Shown: positions 16,257 to 25,533, counted from the first letter of the stretch. The stretch is DNA of 64,000 bases from an uncultured Tenacibaculum sp. (GCF_947498805.1 NZ_CANMLT010000005.1:372001-436000), one strand, 5' to 3'. The notes: generated from the letters alone by a model not told the origin. Numbers and translations are program-made.

Positions 16257-16871
16257 ATGTCAAAAAGAAAATCATTTTGGTCCAAGATTATCTTAGAGTC
16301 ATTAATGATCATATTTAGTGTATTCATTGCTTTATTTATTAACGAATGGAAAAATGAAAAAAATGAGGCTAAAAGAACAAAACTGATTGTTCAGAATATC
16401 AAAAGTGAAATCCAAAATAATAGAGAAATACTACAAAATATTATTCAATATCATGAGGAGATAATGGATAGACTCAGTCTACCAAGTAATAGAGAAACTA
16501 TTGAAGAAAAATTTTTAAAAAATGGATATTTTGCTATAAGAGAAATAGCTCCAAATGGAATTATTCAAGAACAATTTCAGAATATTGCTTGGACGGTTGC
16601 TAAAGAAGATAAAATTACCAACCGTATCCACTTAAATGAATCTCAAGTGCTGTTTGCGGTGTACGAGCAACAAAATGTTCTAAAGGGAACCATAAAAGAC
16701 ATTGTTAGTTTCTTAAGCTCACGTGAAGTACAGAGAAAAGAATTGGCACATGAAAATGTAATGGTCTTTAGAATATTGATGAACGAGTTGGTCGGACAAG
16801 AAAAGGTTTTAGAAACCATGTGCATAAACGCTTTAGAGATTATTAAGAAAAGAGAAAATAAAAGCGCATAG
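16257..16871 (+). CDS. Membrane-anchored protein of unknown function (DUF6090-like layout)
   Basis: 204 residues. One N-terminal membrane helix (about 9-29, ILESLMIIFSVFIALFINEW) is followed by a charged, mostly helical cytoplasmic or periplasmic domain. This layout, a short basic head, the LESL-I-FSV-ALFINEW helix and then a Lys/Glu coiled coil, is common in Bacteroidota proteins of unknown function. It is the first gene of a same-strand run of four, 28 bases before the next. Confidence 0.6.
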   Translation: MSKRKSFWSKIILESLMIIFSVFIALFINEWKNEKNEAKRTKLIVQNIKSEIQNNREILQNIIQYHEEIMDRLSLPSNRETIEEKFLKNGYFAIREIAPNGIIQEQFQNIAWTVAKEDKITNRIHLNESQVLFAVYEQQNVLKGTIKDIVSFLSSREVQRKELAHENVMVFRILMNELVGQEKVLETMCINALEIIKKRENKSA

Positions 16872-16899
16872 CTTTTAAAGCTATGACTATAGAAATTGA

Positions 16900-18111
16900 A
16901 TGAAAAAAACAGGCTTTAAGAAAGAAAAAATATCAATTGAACTTATAGGAAAGCAAAGATTTTGGTTCGGTGTTATAGCTGGAGTTACTACATCTATTGC
17001 CATTTCTTTAATCTTTAACAGAATACGTGAAATTATAAGATTTCTAACTAGTGTATCTGAAGACTTATTAATCTTTGAACCTAATGAATTATCCTTTTTT
17101 AATTATTTTTTTGCTTCGCTATCTACCGTATTAGGGCTTTCAATTACTATATGGATTTGGATGGGAAGTCCATTACATAAAAGAAAAAAGCATAAATTAT
17201 ATAAACAGCAAATAAGAACCAATACACAACTATTTTTTTGGTTAGCTTTATTTCTTACTGCTCAATTGGGTTGCTTATTTTTATTTTTAATTCTCGGGGA
17301 AGTTTCAAATTATTTTGACCATCCAATAAACCTGTATAAAGACCACGCTCTATTATTTATTCTTATTCCAATAGTAATTTTTACACAAAATTGGTTCCTT
17401 GTAAGACGTATATATAAAACAGGAAAATGGATATTCATTTCATTAATTGTTTCAACTGTTATTGTTTTCACATTAACTAAAACTACAACGGTAGATCAAA
17501 ACATAGTTAACCACAACTATTTCACAAAACATAAATTATTATTTAGTTATACCGAAAAAGCAATTTCTAAAGCTGAAATTGATTATGGTATTAAGTTCGA
17601 CAATAAAGCCATAACAGCATTAAAAAGGAGAAAATCTTCTAGTTCTGTAGACCAAATCTGGAACATCAAACATGCTTTTTCTAGAGATCAAAAAGTATCA
17701 ATAGATACTATTGTTATTCAAAAAATTCTTATTCATAACTTAAAAGCAAGAGGTGATTATAGATACCATGGTGAAGCACGAACTTTAACAAATTGGGATT
17801 ACGCATTACCAAAGGATATTTTAAAACAAATTAATTATTTTAAAAGTACTTCAAATGAAACAAAAGAACTTTTTGAGGTTTTAAAAGAAGAAATTTTATT
17901 GGTAAATAAATCAAAAATTATACTTGATGATTCTAAAGACTTTAGCTATCATCCTAGTGATAAGGAAAAGAATGAGTTAAAAGCTAATATAATGCTTGTT
18001 GAACAACTAATTGAAGTTAGAGATATTTTAAAAAATCAAGAAAAATATGCAGATCTCAGTATATTATTACCTGAAATAAAAAACCATGAACAGAGCCAAT
18101 CAAATGAATGA
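16900..18111 (+). CDS. Polytopic membrane protein of unknown function
   Basis: 403 residues. About five hydrophobic segments lie in the first 200 residues (near 23-41, 67-92, 107-130, 144-164 and 174-192). A soluble C-terminal half of about 210 residues follows, rich in Lys/Glu with a Ser-rich patch RRKSSSSVD. No family recognised. The stop overlaps the start of the following gene (ATG at 18104, stop 18109-18111), which indicates translational coupling. Confidence 0.6.
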   Translation: MKKTGFKKEKISIELIGKQRFWFGVIAGVTTSIAISLIFNRIREIIRFLTSVSEDLLIFEPNELSFFNYFFASLSTVLGLSITIWIWMGSPLHKRKKHKLYKQQIRTNTQLFFWLALFLTAQLGCLFLFLILGEVSNYFDHPINLYKDHALLFILIPIVIFTQNWFLVRRIYKTGKWIFISLIVSTVIVFTLTKTTTVDQNIVNHNYFTKHKLLFSYTEKAISKAEIDYGIKFDNKAITALKRRKSSSSVDQIWNIKHAFSRDQKVSIDTIVIQKILIHNLKARGDYRYHGEARTLTNWDYALPKDILKQINYFKSTSNETKELFEVLKEEILLVNKSKIILDDSKDFSYHPSDKEKNELKANIMLVEQLIEVRDILKNQEKYADLSILLPEIKNHEQSQSNE

Positions 18112-18790
18112 ATACGAATTGGAGGAACTTAAATACCAACAAAAAATTATTTCAAGTTTATCTAATAAACTAGGAATACTTGATATAACAGCTGGTAAAA
18201 AAGTCATTCGTAATAATAAAAATTTCAGAACCAATGAAAAAGACATTGAATACTCTTGGCTTGTAAATATTACACATTCCCTTATTGAATCTTGTTGGAT
18301 TTTCTCAATAAAATTTAAAGAAAGTAATTTTAGAGACATTAAAAATTCAGAAGAGTTAATTCAGGGAATTTTCACGGTAAATAAAGATGGAGCTATGAAT
18401 GAATTTTATTTAGAAAGTAGGTCTGAAGATTTCCAAGATAGAGTAAAAAATTTTACAGAGTATGATATGTTCGAAGCCAATCCCGGATTTGCTTTAGATG
18501 GTGTTAGATATAAATATTTAATTTTCGCTCCGAATACTCAAATTAAGATCTCTTTGAATAACCCAAATTCTGAGAAGTGGAAACAATGGGAACACGAAAT
18601 AAAGAATATGGGTCTCTATTTAATAGAAAAATCAAAACTAACTTACCTCAAAAGTATTTTTCCTTACATAGGAAAGAATTTAAAATTTCCCCACAAAACA
18701 GTAGCAACTTTTATCCTAAACATTAGTAAACACCTTAAATTATCAGATGAAAAAAATCTTAAAATCCATTTTGGCTATCTTTGGTATTAA
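18104..18790 (+). CDS. Unknown soluble protein, overlapping both neighbours
   Basis: 228 residues from the ATG at 18104 (an in-frame ATG at 18086 is possible and would deepen the upstream overlap to 26 bases). No signal or membrane helix. Mixed alpha/beta; the middle segment ANPGFALDGVRYKYLIFAP looks like a beta hairpin. No family recognised. Its end overlaps the next gene by 44 bases in a different frame, the most extensive same-strand overlap in this window. Confidence 0.55.
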   Translation: MNEYELEELKYQQKIISSLSNKLGILDITAGKKVIRNNKNFRTNEKDIEYSWLVNITHSLIESCWIFSIKFKESNFRDIKNSEELIQGIFTVNKDGAMNEFYLESRSEDFQDRVKNFTEYDMFEANPGFALDGVRYKYLIFAPNTQIKISLNNPNSEKWKQWEHEIKNMGLYLIEKSKLTYLKSIFPYIGKNLKFPHKTVATFILNISKHLKLSDEKNLKIHFGYLWY

Positions 18791-19247
18791 CAATAATGGA
18801 AATTCTATAGTAAAAGAAGAATTAAGTATTGGGCTAGAGAATAGTATAAACTTAACCTTTAAAAATTTTGAACAAAATAATCATACTTTCTTAATTGATA
18901 TAGCTAAAGACAATGTTGTGGTTATCCAATTGGTTCATGGTTTGTTAATACCTTTGAGTTTAGGTAAATCTATTCATGATGTAGATAAATCTGAAAGAGA
19001 ATTTAATTTTTCTATGAATCTAACATTTGATAACGAAGAAAAAGAATTAACAAAATTCAAAAACTTGAATTGTTTTGGAAAATTCGATTTTTATCAACTT
19101 CAAGATGGTATTTCTTGCTATTCTATTAATTTTGGAAGAGATCGTCAACAAATAAAAGAAGTTACATTAGACATTATACAGAATGTTTATGGATACCAAC
19201 TGAATGATTCTTTTGAATTTCAAATTTATGATCAAGGTAGATTTTAA
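18747..19247 (+). CDS. Unknown small soluble protein
   Basis: 166 residues. The N-terminus MKKILKSILAIFGINNNG is weakly hydrophobic, too short and polar for a confident signal peptide. The rest is beta-rich (HTFLIDIAKDNVVVIQLVHG). No family recognised. It overlaps the upstream gene by 44 bases, so co-translation is likely. An internal start, such as an unannotated codon after the upstream stop, cannot be excluded. Confidence 0.5.
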   Translation: MKKILKSILAIFGINNNGNSIVKEELSIGLENSINLTFKNFEQNNHTFLIDIAKDNVVVIQLVHGLLIPLSLGKSIHDVDKSEREFNFSMNLTFDNEEKELTKFKNLNCFGKFDFYQLQDGISCYSINFGRDRQQIKEVTLDIIQNVYGYQLNDSFEFQIYDQGRF

Positions 19248-19343
19248 AAACGATCAACAATAAATTTGTACATCAAAAAATTGAAAACTATCTATTTGCT
19301 GTAGTTCAATTAAAAAAGTAAAGCCCACTAAGGTAAACGTACA

Positions 19344-20195
19344 ATGAATCGAGAAATCATAGACATAAATGATTATACTATTTTATTAGAAGAGGCTTCT
19401 TCTGATAATAACTTGATTGATTCTTGTTTTTTTGATGAACCAGTAATCGCCATTGCTTTTTATGGAGTTGGTGACGTTGGTTTGAAAGTGAAATTTGATG
19501 GAAAAATGAAAGAATTCCATCATACCAAAGGCATGGTATTATCATTCTATGCGAATGATAAAGTAACCTTTGAACATCATGTTTCTAAACTAAAACCGCT
19601 TCAATGCTTGGTTATTGTTACAGCACTTAAAAACATTGATAAACTACCTGATGGAGAAGGTTTGTTTTTAGAAAAATTTTTACGTCCGTTAGTACACCCA
19701 AAAGATCATTATGTTGAAGGACCTGTGTTTAATATGAGTCCGGAGATGTTTCAATTAGTTGAACAATTCTTCAATAATACCTTCGAGGGTGAACTTAAAA
19801 TGCTTTTCTATAAAAGTCATATCACGGCTTTACTATCTCATTATTTCGGACAATTAGCCCAACAACAAAACGTTAAACTCAATGCTTTAACGCTCGAAAA
19901 AATTAATCTAGCACACGAAATTTTAGTCGCCAATTTAGAAAACCCTCCCTCTTTAACAGAACTAGCTCATAAAATAGGAACAAACACCAACAAACTTAAA
20001 AAAGAGTTCAAAGCTCAATTTGGTGTTCCTGTTTTTAAATATTTACAAAACGAACGCTTAAAGAAAGCATATAATCTAATTAAGAACGATAAAAAAACAA
20101 TTCAAGAAGCCGCTTGGGCTGTTGGCTATGATAGTTTAGGTTCTTTTTCTAACGCTTTTGAAAAAAAGTTTGGTTTTAGACCAAGCCAAGTCTAA
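19344..20195 (+). CDS. AraC family transcriptional regulator
   Basis: 283 residues. N-terminal ligand-binding part (about 1-175) of mixed beta structure, then a C-terminal AraC/XylS domain (about 185-283). The first helix-turn-helix is around SLTELAHKIGTNTNKLKKEF, and the second, signature helix pair is in IQEAAWAVGYDSLGSFSNAF with the ending KKFGFRPSQV. It lies immediately upstream of a three-gene operon whose promoter region carries a two-copy direct repeat, so it is the likely activator of that operon. Confidence 0.9.
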   Translation: MNREIIDINDYTILLEEASSDNNLIDSCFFDEPVIAIAFYGVGDVGLKVKFDGKMKEFHHTKGMVLSFYANDKVTFEHHVSKLKPLQCLVIVTALKNIDKLPDGEGLFLEKFLRPLVHPKDHYVEGPVFNMSPEMFQLVEQFFNNTFEGELKMLFYKSHITALLSHYFGQLAQQQNVKLNALTLEKINLAHEILVANLENPPSLTELAHKIGTNTNKLKKEFKAQFGVPVFKYLQNERLKKAYNLIKNDKKTIQEAAWAVGYDSLGSFSNAFEKKFGFRPSQV

Positions 20196-20232
20196 AATTC
20201 TTTTCGAATAAATCATAATTCTTTTCGAATAA
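20196..20232 (+). promoter_or_regulatory. Tandem 16-base direct repeat, likely AraC-regulator operator
   Basis: AATTCTTTTCGAATAA occurs perfectly at 20196-20211 and 20217-20232, a period of 21 bases, i.e. two helical turns, as expected for a dimer of an AraC protein bound on one face. The first copy begins at the base after the regulator's stop codon, and the second ends 21 bases before the -7 element. Confidence 0.7.
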
Positions 20233-20253
20233 GTTACTGGTAAACAAGCACTA

Positions 20254-20261
20254 TAGCTTTG
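20254..20261 (+). promoter_or_regulatory. Candidate -7 element (TAGCTTTG) of the DUF5367 operon
   Basis: Perfect TAnnTTTG match, 23 bases before the ATG at 20285. There is no consensus TTG at -33; the tandem operator occupies that position, fitting activator-dependent initiation. Confidence 0.6.
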
Positions 20262-20284
20262 CATCATAATTGAAAACCAACATT

Positions 20285-20677
20285 ATGATTAGCAAAAGTT
20301 TATTTAGTATTATAAGCGCCATATTAGTTTGGAGTTTGGGTGTTTGCTCTTTCCTCTTATCATTTTATGCTCCTATACTAGACGACCCAGACTTACAAGC
20401 CAATATAGTATTGGCACTTGCCATAATACCAAGTGCTTGTTTAGGAACATATCTGTTTTATAAAAAACAGTATTTAAAACCATCTTTACTCGCTCTCATA
20501 TTTGTACTTGTTATTACACTACTTGATGCTTGTATAACAGTTCCCGTATTCTTAATTCCAAATGGCAGTAGCCATTCAGATTTTTTTGGAGACCCTACAT
20601 TCTATGTTATTGCAATAGAGCTTTATGTAATTGTGTGGTTCTTCGGAAACTACTTAACCAATAAACTAAAAGCATGA
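20285..20677 (+). CDS. Four-helix membrane protein, DUF5367-like
   Basis: 130 residues from ATG 20285 (a TTG five codons upstream is less likely). Four membrane helices fill the chain, with a short polar loop NGSSHSDFFGDP before the last. It resembles the DUF5367 family of Bacteroidota, with no known function. Its stop overlaps the start of the next gene by four bases (ATGA). Confidence 0.6.
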   Translation: MISKSLFSIISAILVWSLGVCSFLLSFYAPILDDPDLQANIVLALAIIPSACLGTYLFYKKQYLKPSLLALIFVLVITLLDACITVPVFLIPNGSSHSDFFGDPTFYVIAIELYVIVWFFGNYLTNKLKA

Positions 20678-21159
20678 AAACACTAACACTTTTTATTACG
20701 GTATTATTAAATGCACTTGCTACAGGTTTTTTCTTTGTTTGGTCAGTTTCTGTCATTTTAGGCACAAAAAAAACAGGTGATTTAACCTATTTAGAAACCA
20801 TGCAAAGTATTAATAAAGAAATTTTAAACCCTGCATTCTTTATAGTGTTTTTTGGAAGCCTAATTACACTGCTCATAACTACTTATATGCAGTTTAATTA
20901 TAAGCCTATGTTTTGGTTCGTTCTAATTTCAGCTCTTACTTACTTAATAGGAACTTTTGGTATAACTGCCTTCGGAAATGTTCCTCTAAACAATGAATTG
21001 GAAGCACTAAATCTTGACAAATTAGACATTACTCAATTAAAAAACTTTAGAAACTATTATGAAAGTAAGTGGAATCTATATCACACACTAAGAACCATAG
21101 CTAGTATGACCTCATTCATATTATTGCTGGTTGCAATTTTTATAAAAAAACAATTTTAA
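20674..21159 (+). CDS. DUF1772 (anthrone oxygenase-like) membrane protein
   Basis: 161 residues with four membrane helices. The features of DUF1772 are visible: an early Thr/Val helix, GNVPLNNEL (about 106-114), and YESKWNLYHTLRTIAS (about 129-144) with Trp and His-x-x-Arg. The fungal members include anthrone oxygenases; bacterial members are uncharacterised. It overlaps the upstream gene by four bases and is 11 bases before the NmrA-like gene, so all three form one operon. Confidence 0.75.
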   Translation: MKTLTLFITVLLNALATGFFFVWSVSVILGTKKTGDLTYLETMQSINKEILNPAFFIVFFGSLITLLITTYMQFNYKPMFWFVLISALTYLIGTFGITAFGNVPLNNELEALNLDKLDITQLKNFRNYYESKWNLYHTLRTIASMTSFILLLVAIFIKKQF

Positions 21160-21170
21160 ACAATTAAATC

Positions 21171-22007
21171 ATGAACAATAACATTTTAATTATCGGTGGA
21201 ACAGGTAAAACTGGTCGCCGAGTAGTAGAACAATTAAGAAAAAAAGGAATTGAACCTAGAATTGGTTCTAGAAATGCATCCCCTAGCTTTGATTGGGATA
21301 ACAAAGATACTTGGGTAGCTGCTTTAAATGGAATAGAAAAAATGTATGTTACCTATTATCCTGACTTAGCAGTTCCGGGAGCAAAAGAAGCCATAAAAAG
21401 TTTAACTTATTTAGCGAAAGAATTAGGTGTAAAAAAAATGGTTTTATTATCAGGAAAAGGTGAAACAGAAGCTGAAGCCTGCGAACAAATTGTGAAGGAC
21501 TCAGGTATTAATTACACGATTGTTAGAGCCTCATGGTTTAACCAAAATTGGAGTGAAAGCTTCTTTTTAGACCCTATATTATCTGGAGAAGTAGCATTAC
21601 CAATGTCTGATGTATTAATACCATTTGTTGATGCGAATGATATTGCTGAAGTCGCTGCTACAGTTTTACTCGACGATTCTTACAATAGTAAAACCATTGA
21701 AGTAACCGGTCCAGAGTTAATAACGTTTAAAAATATTATTGATATTATTTCAAAAACTAGTGGTAGAAATTTAAACTTTTACGACATTACATTAGAACAG
21801 TATATAGCTGGCATGAAGCAAATGCAATTGCCTAATGATGTTATTTGGCTAATTGAATATTTGTTTAGTCATGTTTTAACCAATCCTAAAAATCAATTGA
21901 TTGTTAATGATGTTGAAAAAGTTCTTGAAAGAAAAGCAAAAACGTTTCTGGAATACGCACAAGAAACAACTAAAACTGGAGTTTGGACCCAAGTTAAAGT
22001 TAGTTAA
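21171..22007 (+). CDS. NmrA-like NAD(P)-binding protein
   Basis: 278 residues, atypical short-chain dehydrogenase of the NmrA/QOR2 type. Rossmann motif GGTGKTGRRV (about 9-18), a KKMVLLSGKGETEAE segment and the WFNQNWSE region are characteristic. No catalytic YxxxK is evident, typical of NmrA-type sensors and quinone reductases. It is the last gene of the operon, ahead of a terminator. The set of AraC regulator, DUF5367, DUF1772 and NAD(P)-binding protein suggests a redox or solvent-stress response; that is inference. Confidence 0.85.
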   Translation: MNNNILIIGGTGKTGRRVVEQLRKKGIEPRIGSRNASPSFDWDNKDTWVAALNGIEKMYVTYYPDLAVPGAKEAIKSLTYLAKELGVKKMVLLSGKGETEAEACEQIVKDSGINYTIVRASWFNQNWSESFFLDPILSGEVALPMSDVLIPFVDANDIAEVAATVLLDDSYNSKTIEVTGPELITFKNIIDIISKTSGRNLNFYDITLEQYIAGMKQMQLPNDVIWLIEYLFSHVLTNPKNQLIVNDVEKVLERKAKTFLEYAQETTKTGVWTQVKVS

Positions 22008-22030
22008 TGATTACCATAAAACTTTATCAA

Positions 22031-22064
22031 TAAAAAACCTCCTAGTAAATACTAGGAGGTTTTA
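22031..22064. terminator. Bidirectional terminator between convergent operons
   Basis: Stem AAACCTCCTAGT / ACTAGGAGGTTT (22035-22046 and 22051-22062) with a T-run on both strands. It ends the NmrA operon (+) and the ABC-F/TPR operon (-). Confidence 0.9.
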
Positions 22065-22081
22065 TGTATCTTTTATAAAAG

Positions 22082-23104
22082 TTATTTGAGTTCTTTCTCT
22101 AACCAAGCTAAAAACGACTTCATTTTTTCTTCATTATCATCAATCCATCTTTTCGATTTCAAATCCATTTGAGTTACAAAATTACAATATGCTTCCATAT
22201 GTTCACTCTTTGCAAGTTTATCATAAAATGTCACATAAAAATCCCACCAAAAACCTTCTTTCTTACTATCCTCTTTTAACTCTCCTAAAATCCCGAAAAA
22301 ACTTTTGGTGTTTTCAACAAACATTTCTTCATCTGTCTTTCCTTTATTTTCTTCTAAATTTCTTGATGCCTCTAACATGGATAACATTAACTCCGCTGCA
22401 CTAAAATCAGCATCACCTCCCATAGAACTTAAGTTGATTGTTATGTTTTTACCGTCCTCTTTTTTAACGCCCGCTTTTATATTCTTCTTAAGTATTGCAT
22501 AAATTTCTTGAGCTCTTATAGATTCTGGTTCTATGAATAAGAAATAATAACTGGCTAATAATGCCTGTACTTTGTTTCCTTGAGCGTCATTTATCTTTGC
22601 CAAATAAAAATGGCTAGACGTGTGAAAAGGATTATTCTTTATTGCTCCTTGTAAATGAATTTCAGCATTCTTTAAATCATTTAATTTTAAATAATTTACT
22701 GCTAAGTTAAAATGAAGTAAATAATGACCTCCTAGTTTTTTAATAGCCTTTTCAAAAATTCTGATGGACTTTTTCGTTTTTCCCATCATATCTAAAGCAG
22801 AAGCTTTATTAACATATGCAGGTAATAACAATCGCTCATCTTTAGATTTACTTAAAACCTTTTCAGAATATTTAATCGCGTTCTTATAATCTTTAAGACT
22901 CATATAAGACAACGAGATTTCATAATTCGCTAAATGAGATTCTGGTTTTAACTCTAAAGCTTTCTTATAATACTTTATTGCATCTTGGTATCTTCCCTTA
23001 TCATGATTCGAGATACCTACTTCAATAAGTTTATTAAAATCTTCTTGAGCATTTACATGCAGCACAGCGCAGCACATCAATAGTGCCAATAAAATTCTTT
23101 TCAT
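22082..23104 (-). CDS. Secreted TPR protein
   Basis: 340 residues, signal peptide MKRILLALLMCCAVLHVNA. Tetratricopeptide repeats (about 23-200) include GRYQDAIKYYKKALELKPES and further 34-residue units. The C-terminal 140 residues are non-TPR and end in a Trp-rich stretch (WWDFYVTFYDKLAK). A periplasmic or outer-membrane-associated scaffold is the likely role. It follows the ABC-F gene by 18 bases and precedes a terminator. Confidence 0.8.
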   Translation of the reverse strand: MKRILLALLMCCAVLHVNAQEDFNKLIEVGISNHDKGRYQDAIKYYKKALELKPESHLANYEISLSYMSLKDYKNAIKYSEKVLSKSKDERLLLPAYVNKASALDMMGKTKKSIRIFEKAIKKLGGHYLLHFNLAVNYLKLNDLKNAEIHLQGAIKNNPFHTSSHFYLAKINDAQGNKVQALLASYYFLFIEPESIRAQEIYAILKKNIKAGVKKEDGKNITINLSSMGGDADFSAAELMLSMLEASRNLEENKGKTDEEMFVENTKSFFGILGELKEDSKKEGFWWDFYVTFYDKLAKSEHMEAYCNFVTQMDLKSKRWIDDNEEKMKSFLAWLEKELK

Positions 23105-23122
23105 AGTACAATTTTTATATAA

Positions 23123-25042
23123 TTAGCTAAAGTTAGATATTTTTTCTTCAACCTGCTCCCATTCTTCCATTAAATCATCTATTTTGGCTTTTTTAACTTT
23201 GTAGTTTTCAAAGAAGTTGGGTTGTGCAGAAACTTCTGCGTAATTCTGTGCTAATTCTAAATCAATCTTTTCAATTTCTTCTTCTAAATTAGCTATTTCT
23301 TTTTCAATTTTGTTTATCCTATTCTTTAATTTTTTAAGCTCTTTTTCTTGCTCTTTAGATAGCTTATACGCTTCTTTTTTAGAAGTATCTTTCTCTGCTT
23401 TTACAACGGTACGCTTTTCTGCTTCGCGTAAACTTTCTATTTGATGTTGTTCTAAGAAATAATCAATATCTCCCAAGTACTCCTTAATCTCTCGATCTTT
23501 AAACCCGTAAACCGTAGTAGTTAATCCTTGTAAGAAATCACGGTCGTGAGAAACAATAATTAAAGTTCCATCAAAGTTTTGTAACGATTGCTTTAGTACA
23601 TTTTTAGAAGCAATATCTAAGTGGTTGGTAGGCTCATCCATTATCAGCACATTAAATGGCGATAATAATAATTTACACAAGGCCAATCTATTTCGCTCAC
23701 CTCCTGATAATACTTTTGCTTTTTTATCTACCGCTTCACCACTAAATAAGAAAGCTCCTAACATATCTCTTACTTTAATTCGGTTAGATTCATTGGCAGC
23801 ATCTTCCATGATTTCTAACACCGTTTTTTCTGGTGGTAAATGTTCTGATTGATTCTGCGCAAAATACCCTACCTCTACATTATGTCCTAGTTTTAAATCT
23901 CCATCAAATGGAATCTCCCCTACCATCATTTTGGCTAAGGTAGATTTTCCTTGTCCGTTTTGACCAACAAAAGCAATCTTACTGTTACGTTCGATTAATA
24001 AATCAACATTTTTTAAAACTTCTTTTTCACCGTAATTCTTGCTTAGGTTTTCCGCCTCTACAATAATTTTCCCTGGTTCTTTTGAAATTTCAAAACGTAC
24101 ATTCATAACGGCATTATCATCCTGATCTACTTCAATACGCTCTACCTTTTCTAATTTCTTGATAAGCGATTGTGCCATTGCTGCCTTACTTGCTTTGGCT
24201 CTAAACTTTTCAATCAACTTCTCGGTATGTTCTATTTCTTTTTGCTGATTCTTTTGCGTTTGTAATTGCTTCTCTTTAATCTCAGCACGTAGTTTTAAAA
24301 ACTCAGAGTACGGCTTTTTATAATCGTAAATCTGACCTAATGAAATCTCAATAGTTCGATTGGTTACATTATCTAAAAACATTTTATCATGCGATACCAG
24401 TACAATCGCACCTGCATAATTCTTTAAAAAGTTTTCCAACCAAATAATAGATTCAATATCTAAGTGGTTGGTAGGCTCATCGAGTAATAAAATATCGTTG
24501 TTCTGTAAAAGAAGTTTCGCTAACTCTATACGCATACGCCAACCTCCAGAAAAAGTATCGGTTAGTTTATCAAAATCTTCTCGTTGAAACCCTAAACCTT
24601 GTAATATTTTCTCTGTATCTCCTTGGTAGTTATAACCTCCTAAAAGCTCGTAGCGTTCTGTTTTTTCATTTAAATCAATAATTAACTGATTGTAGCTTTC
24701 ACTTTCATAATCGGTTCTTTCAGCTAACTGTGCATTGATATCGTCCAATTCTCCCTCAATCTCTTTTATTTCAGTGAAGGCTTGATAGGCTTCTTCTAAA
24801 ATAGTTCTTCCATGAACAAAGTCAATATCCTGACGTAAAAACCCAATATTAATTTCTTTATCTAATGCCAAAGATCCTGCACTGCTTTCAATATCTCCCG
24901 CCAATACTTTTAGCAAGGTTGATTTCCCCGCTCCATTTTTTCCAATCAATCCAATTCGATCACCTTTATTTAGTTTAAAAGTAATTCCTGAAAACAAATC
25001 GGTTCCCATAAATGAGACCGATAAATTATGTACATTTAACAT
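23123..25042 (-). CDS. ABC-F family ATPase (ribosome-associated)
   Basis: 639 residues with two ATP-binding cassettes and no membrane segment. First Walker A GLIGKNGAGKST (about 31-42) with LLLDEPTNHLD; the second cassette has GQNGQGKST and LSGGERNRLALCKLLL, then IMDEPTNHLD. A P-site-tRNA-interaction-motif-like charged linker lies between them, and a C-terminal coiled coil (about 550-639) is typical of the Uup/YdiF group. Predicted translation factor on the ribosome. It lies upstream of the TPR gene on the minus strand, and a divergent promoter region separates it from the DUF983 gene. Confidence 0.92.
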   Translation of the reverse strand: MLNVHNLSVSFMGTDLFSGITFKLNKGDRIGLIGKNGAGKSTLLKVLAGDIESSAGSLALDKEINIGFLRQDIDFVHGRTILEEAYQAFTEIKEIEGELDDINAQLAERTDYESESYNQLIIDLNEKTERYELLGGYNYQGDTEKILQGLGFQREDFDKLTDTFSGGWRMRIELAKLLLQNNDILLLDEPTNHLDIESIIWLENFLKNYAGAIVLVSHDKMFLDNVTNRTIEISLGQIYDYKKPYSEFLKLRAEIKEKQLQTQKNQQKEIEHTEKLIEKFRAKASKAAMAQSLIKKLEKVERIEVDQDDNAVMNVRFEISKEPGKIIVEAENLSKNYGEKEVLKNVDLLIERNSKIAFVGQNGQGKSTLAKMMVGEIPFDGDLKLGHNVEVGYFAQNQSEHLPPEKTVLEIMEDAANESNRIKVRDMLGAFLFSGEAVDKKAKVLSGGERNRLALCKLLLSPFNVLIMDEPTNHLDIASKNVLKQSLQNFDGTLIIVSHDRDFLQGLTTTVYGFKDREIKEYLGDIDYFLEQHQIESLREAEKRTVVKAEKDTSKKEAYKLSKEQEKELKKLKNRINKIEKEIANLEEEIEKIDLELAQNYAEVSAQPNFFENYKVKKAKIDDLMEEWEQVEEKISNFS

Positions 25043-25137
25043 TTAATATTCGTTTTTTGTAACCTCTGTTACTTTTTCTTGTTAGTTTTTTGCCGAATTT
25101 TGCACAAACTTACTAAAACGAAACTAATAATTACATC

Positions 25138-25533
25138 ATGTTTGGAAAAGGCAATAAATTATACAGTATTTTAAACAATAAATGTCCACGTTGTCACGAA
25201 GGAGAGTTTTATAAATACAAGTTAAATGCAAATCCAAAAAAAATCACTCAACTCCATGAGAACTGTCCAAATTGTGGATTAAAGTACATGTTAGAAACTT
25301 CATTCTTTTTTGGAGCCATGTATGTAAATTACGCCTTAGCCGTTGCTTTATTTGTTGGAGTATTTATTATTTCTAAAGTATTTATTGGACTGAGTATTTT
25401 ACAAAGCTTTATTAGTATTGTTGTAGTATCTTTATTATTAACGCCAGTTACCTTAAGATTATCTCGAATTATATGGATAAACTTATTTGTGAGTTATGAT
25501 AAAGATGCCAAAAAGAAAGAAACTCTAAAATAA
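25138..25533 (+). CDS. DUF983 membrane protein
   Basis: 131 residues. An N-terminal zinc-ribbon-like part has CPRC (about 17-20) and CPNC (about 45-48); two membrane helices follow. This matches the DUF983 family, whose alphaproteobacterial members lie near cytochrome oxidase genes. The last nine bases overlap the convergent oxidoreductase gene. A possible -7 element (GAATTTTG) precedes it. Confidence 0.85.
   Translation: MFGKGNKLYSILNNKCPRCHEGEFYKYKLNANPKKITQLHENCPNCGLKYMLETSFFFGAMYVNYALAVALFVGVFIISKVFIGLSILQSFISIVVVSLLLTPVTLRLSRIIWINLFVSYDKDAKKKETLK

Noticed and set aside
9259..19343. Prophage or integrative conjugative element
   Set aside because: No integrase, structural, replication or conjugation gene was found; only accessory-type genes and repeats.
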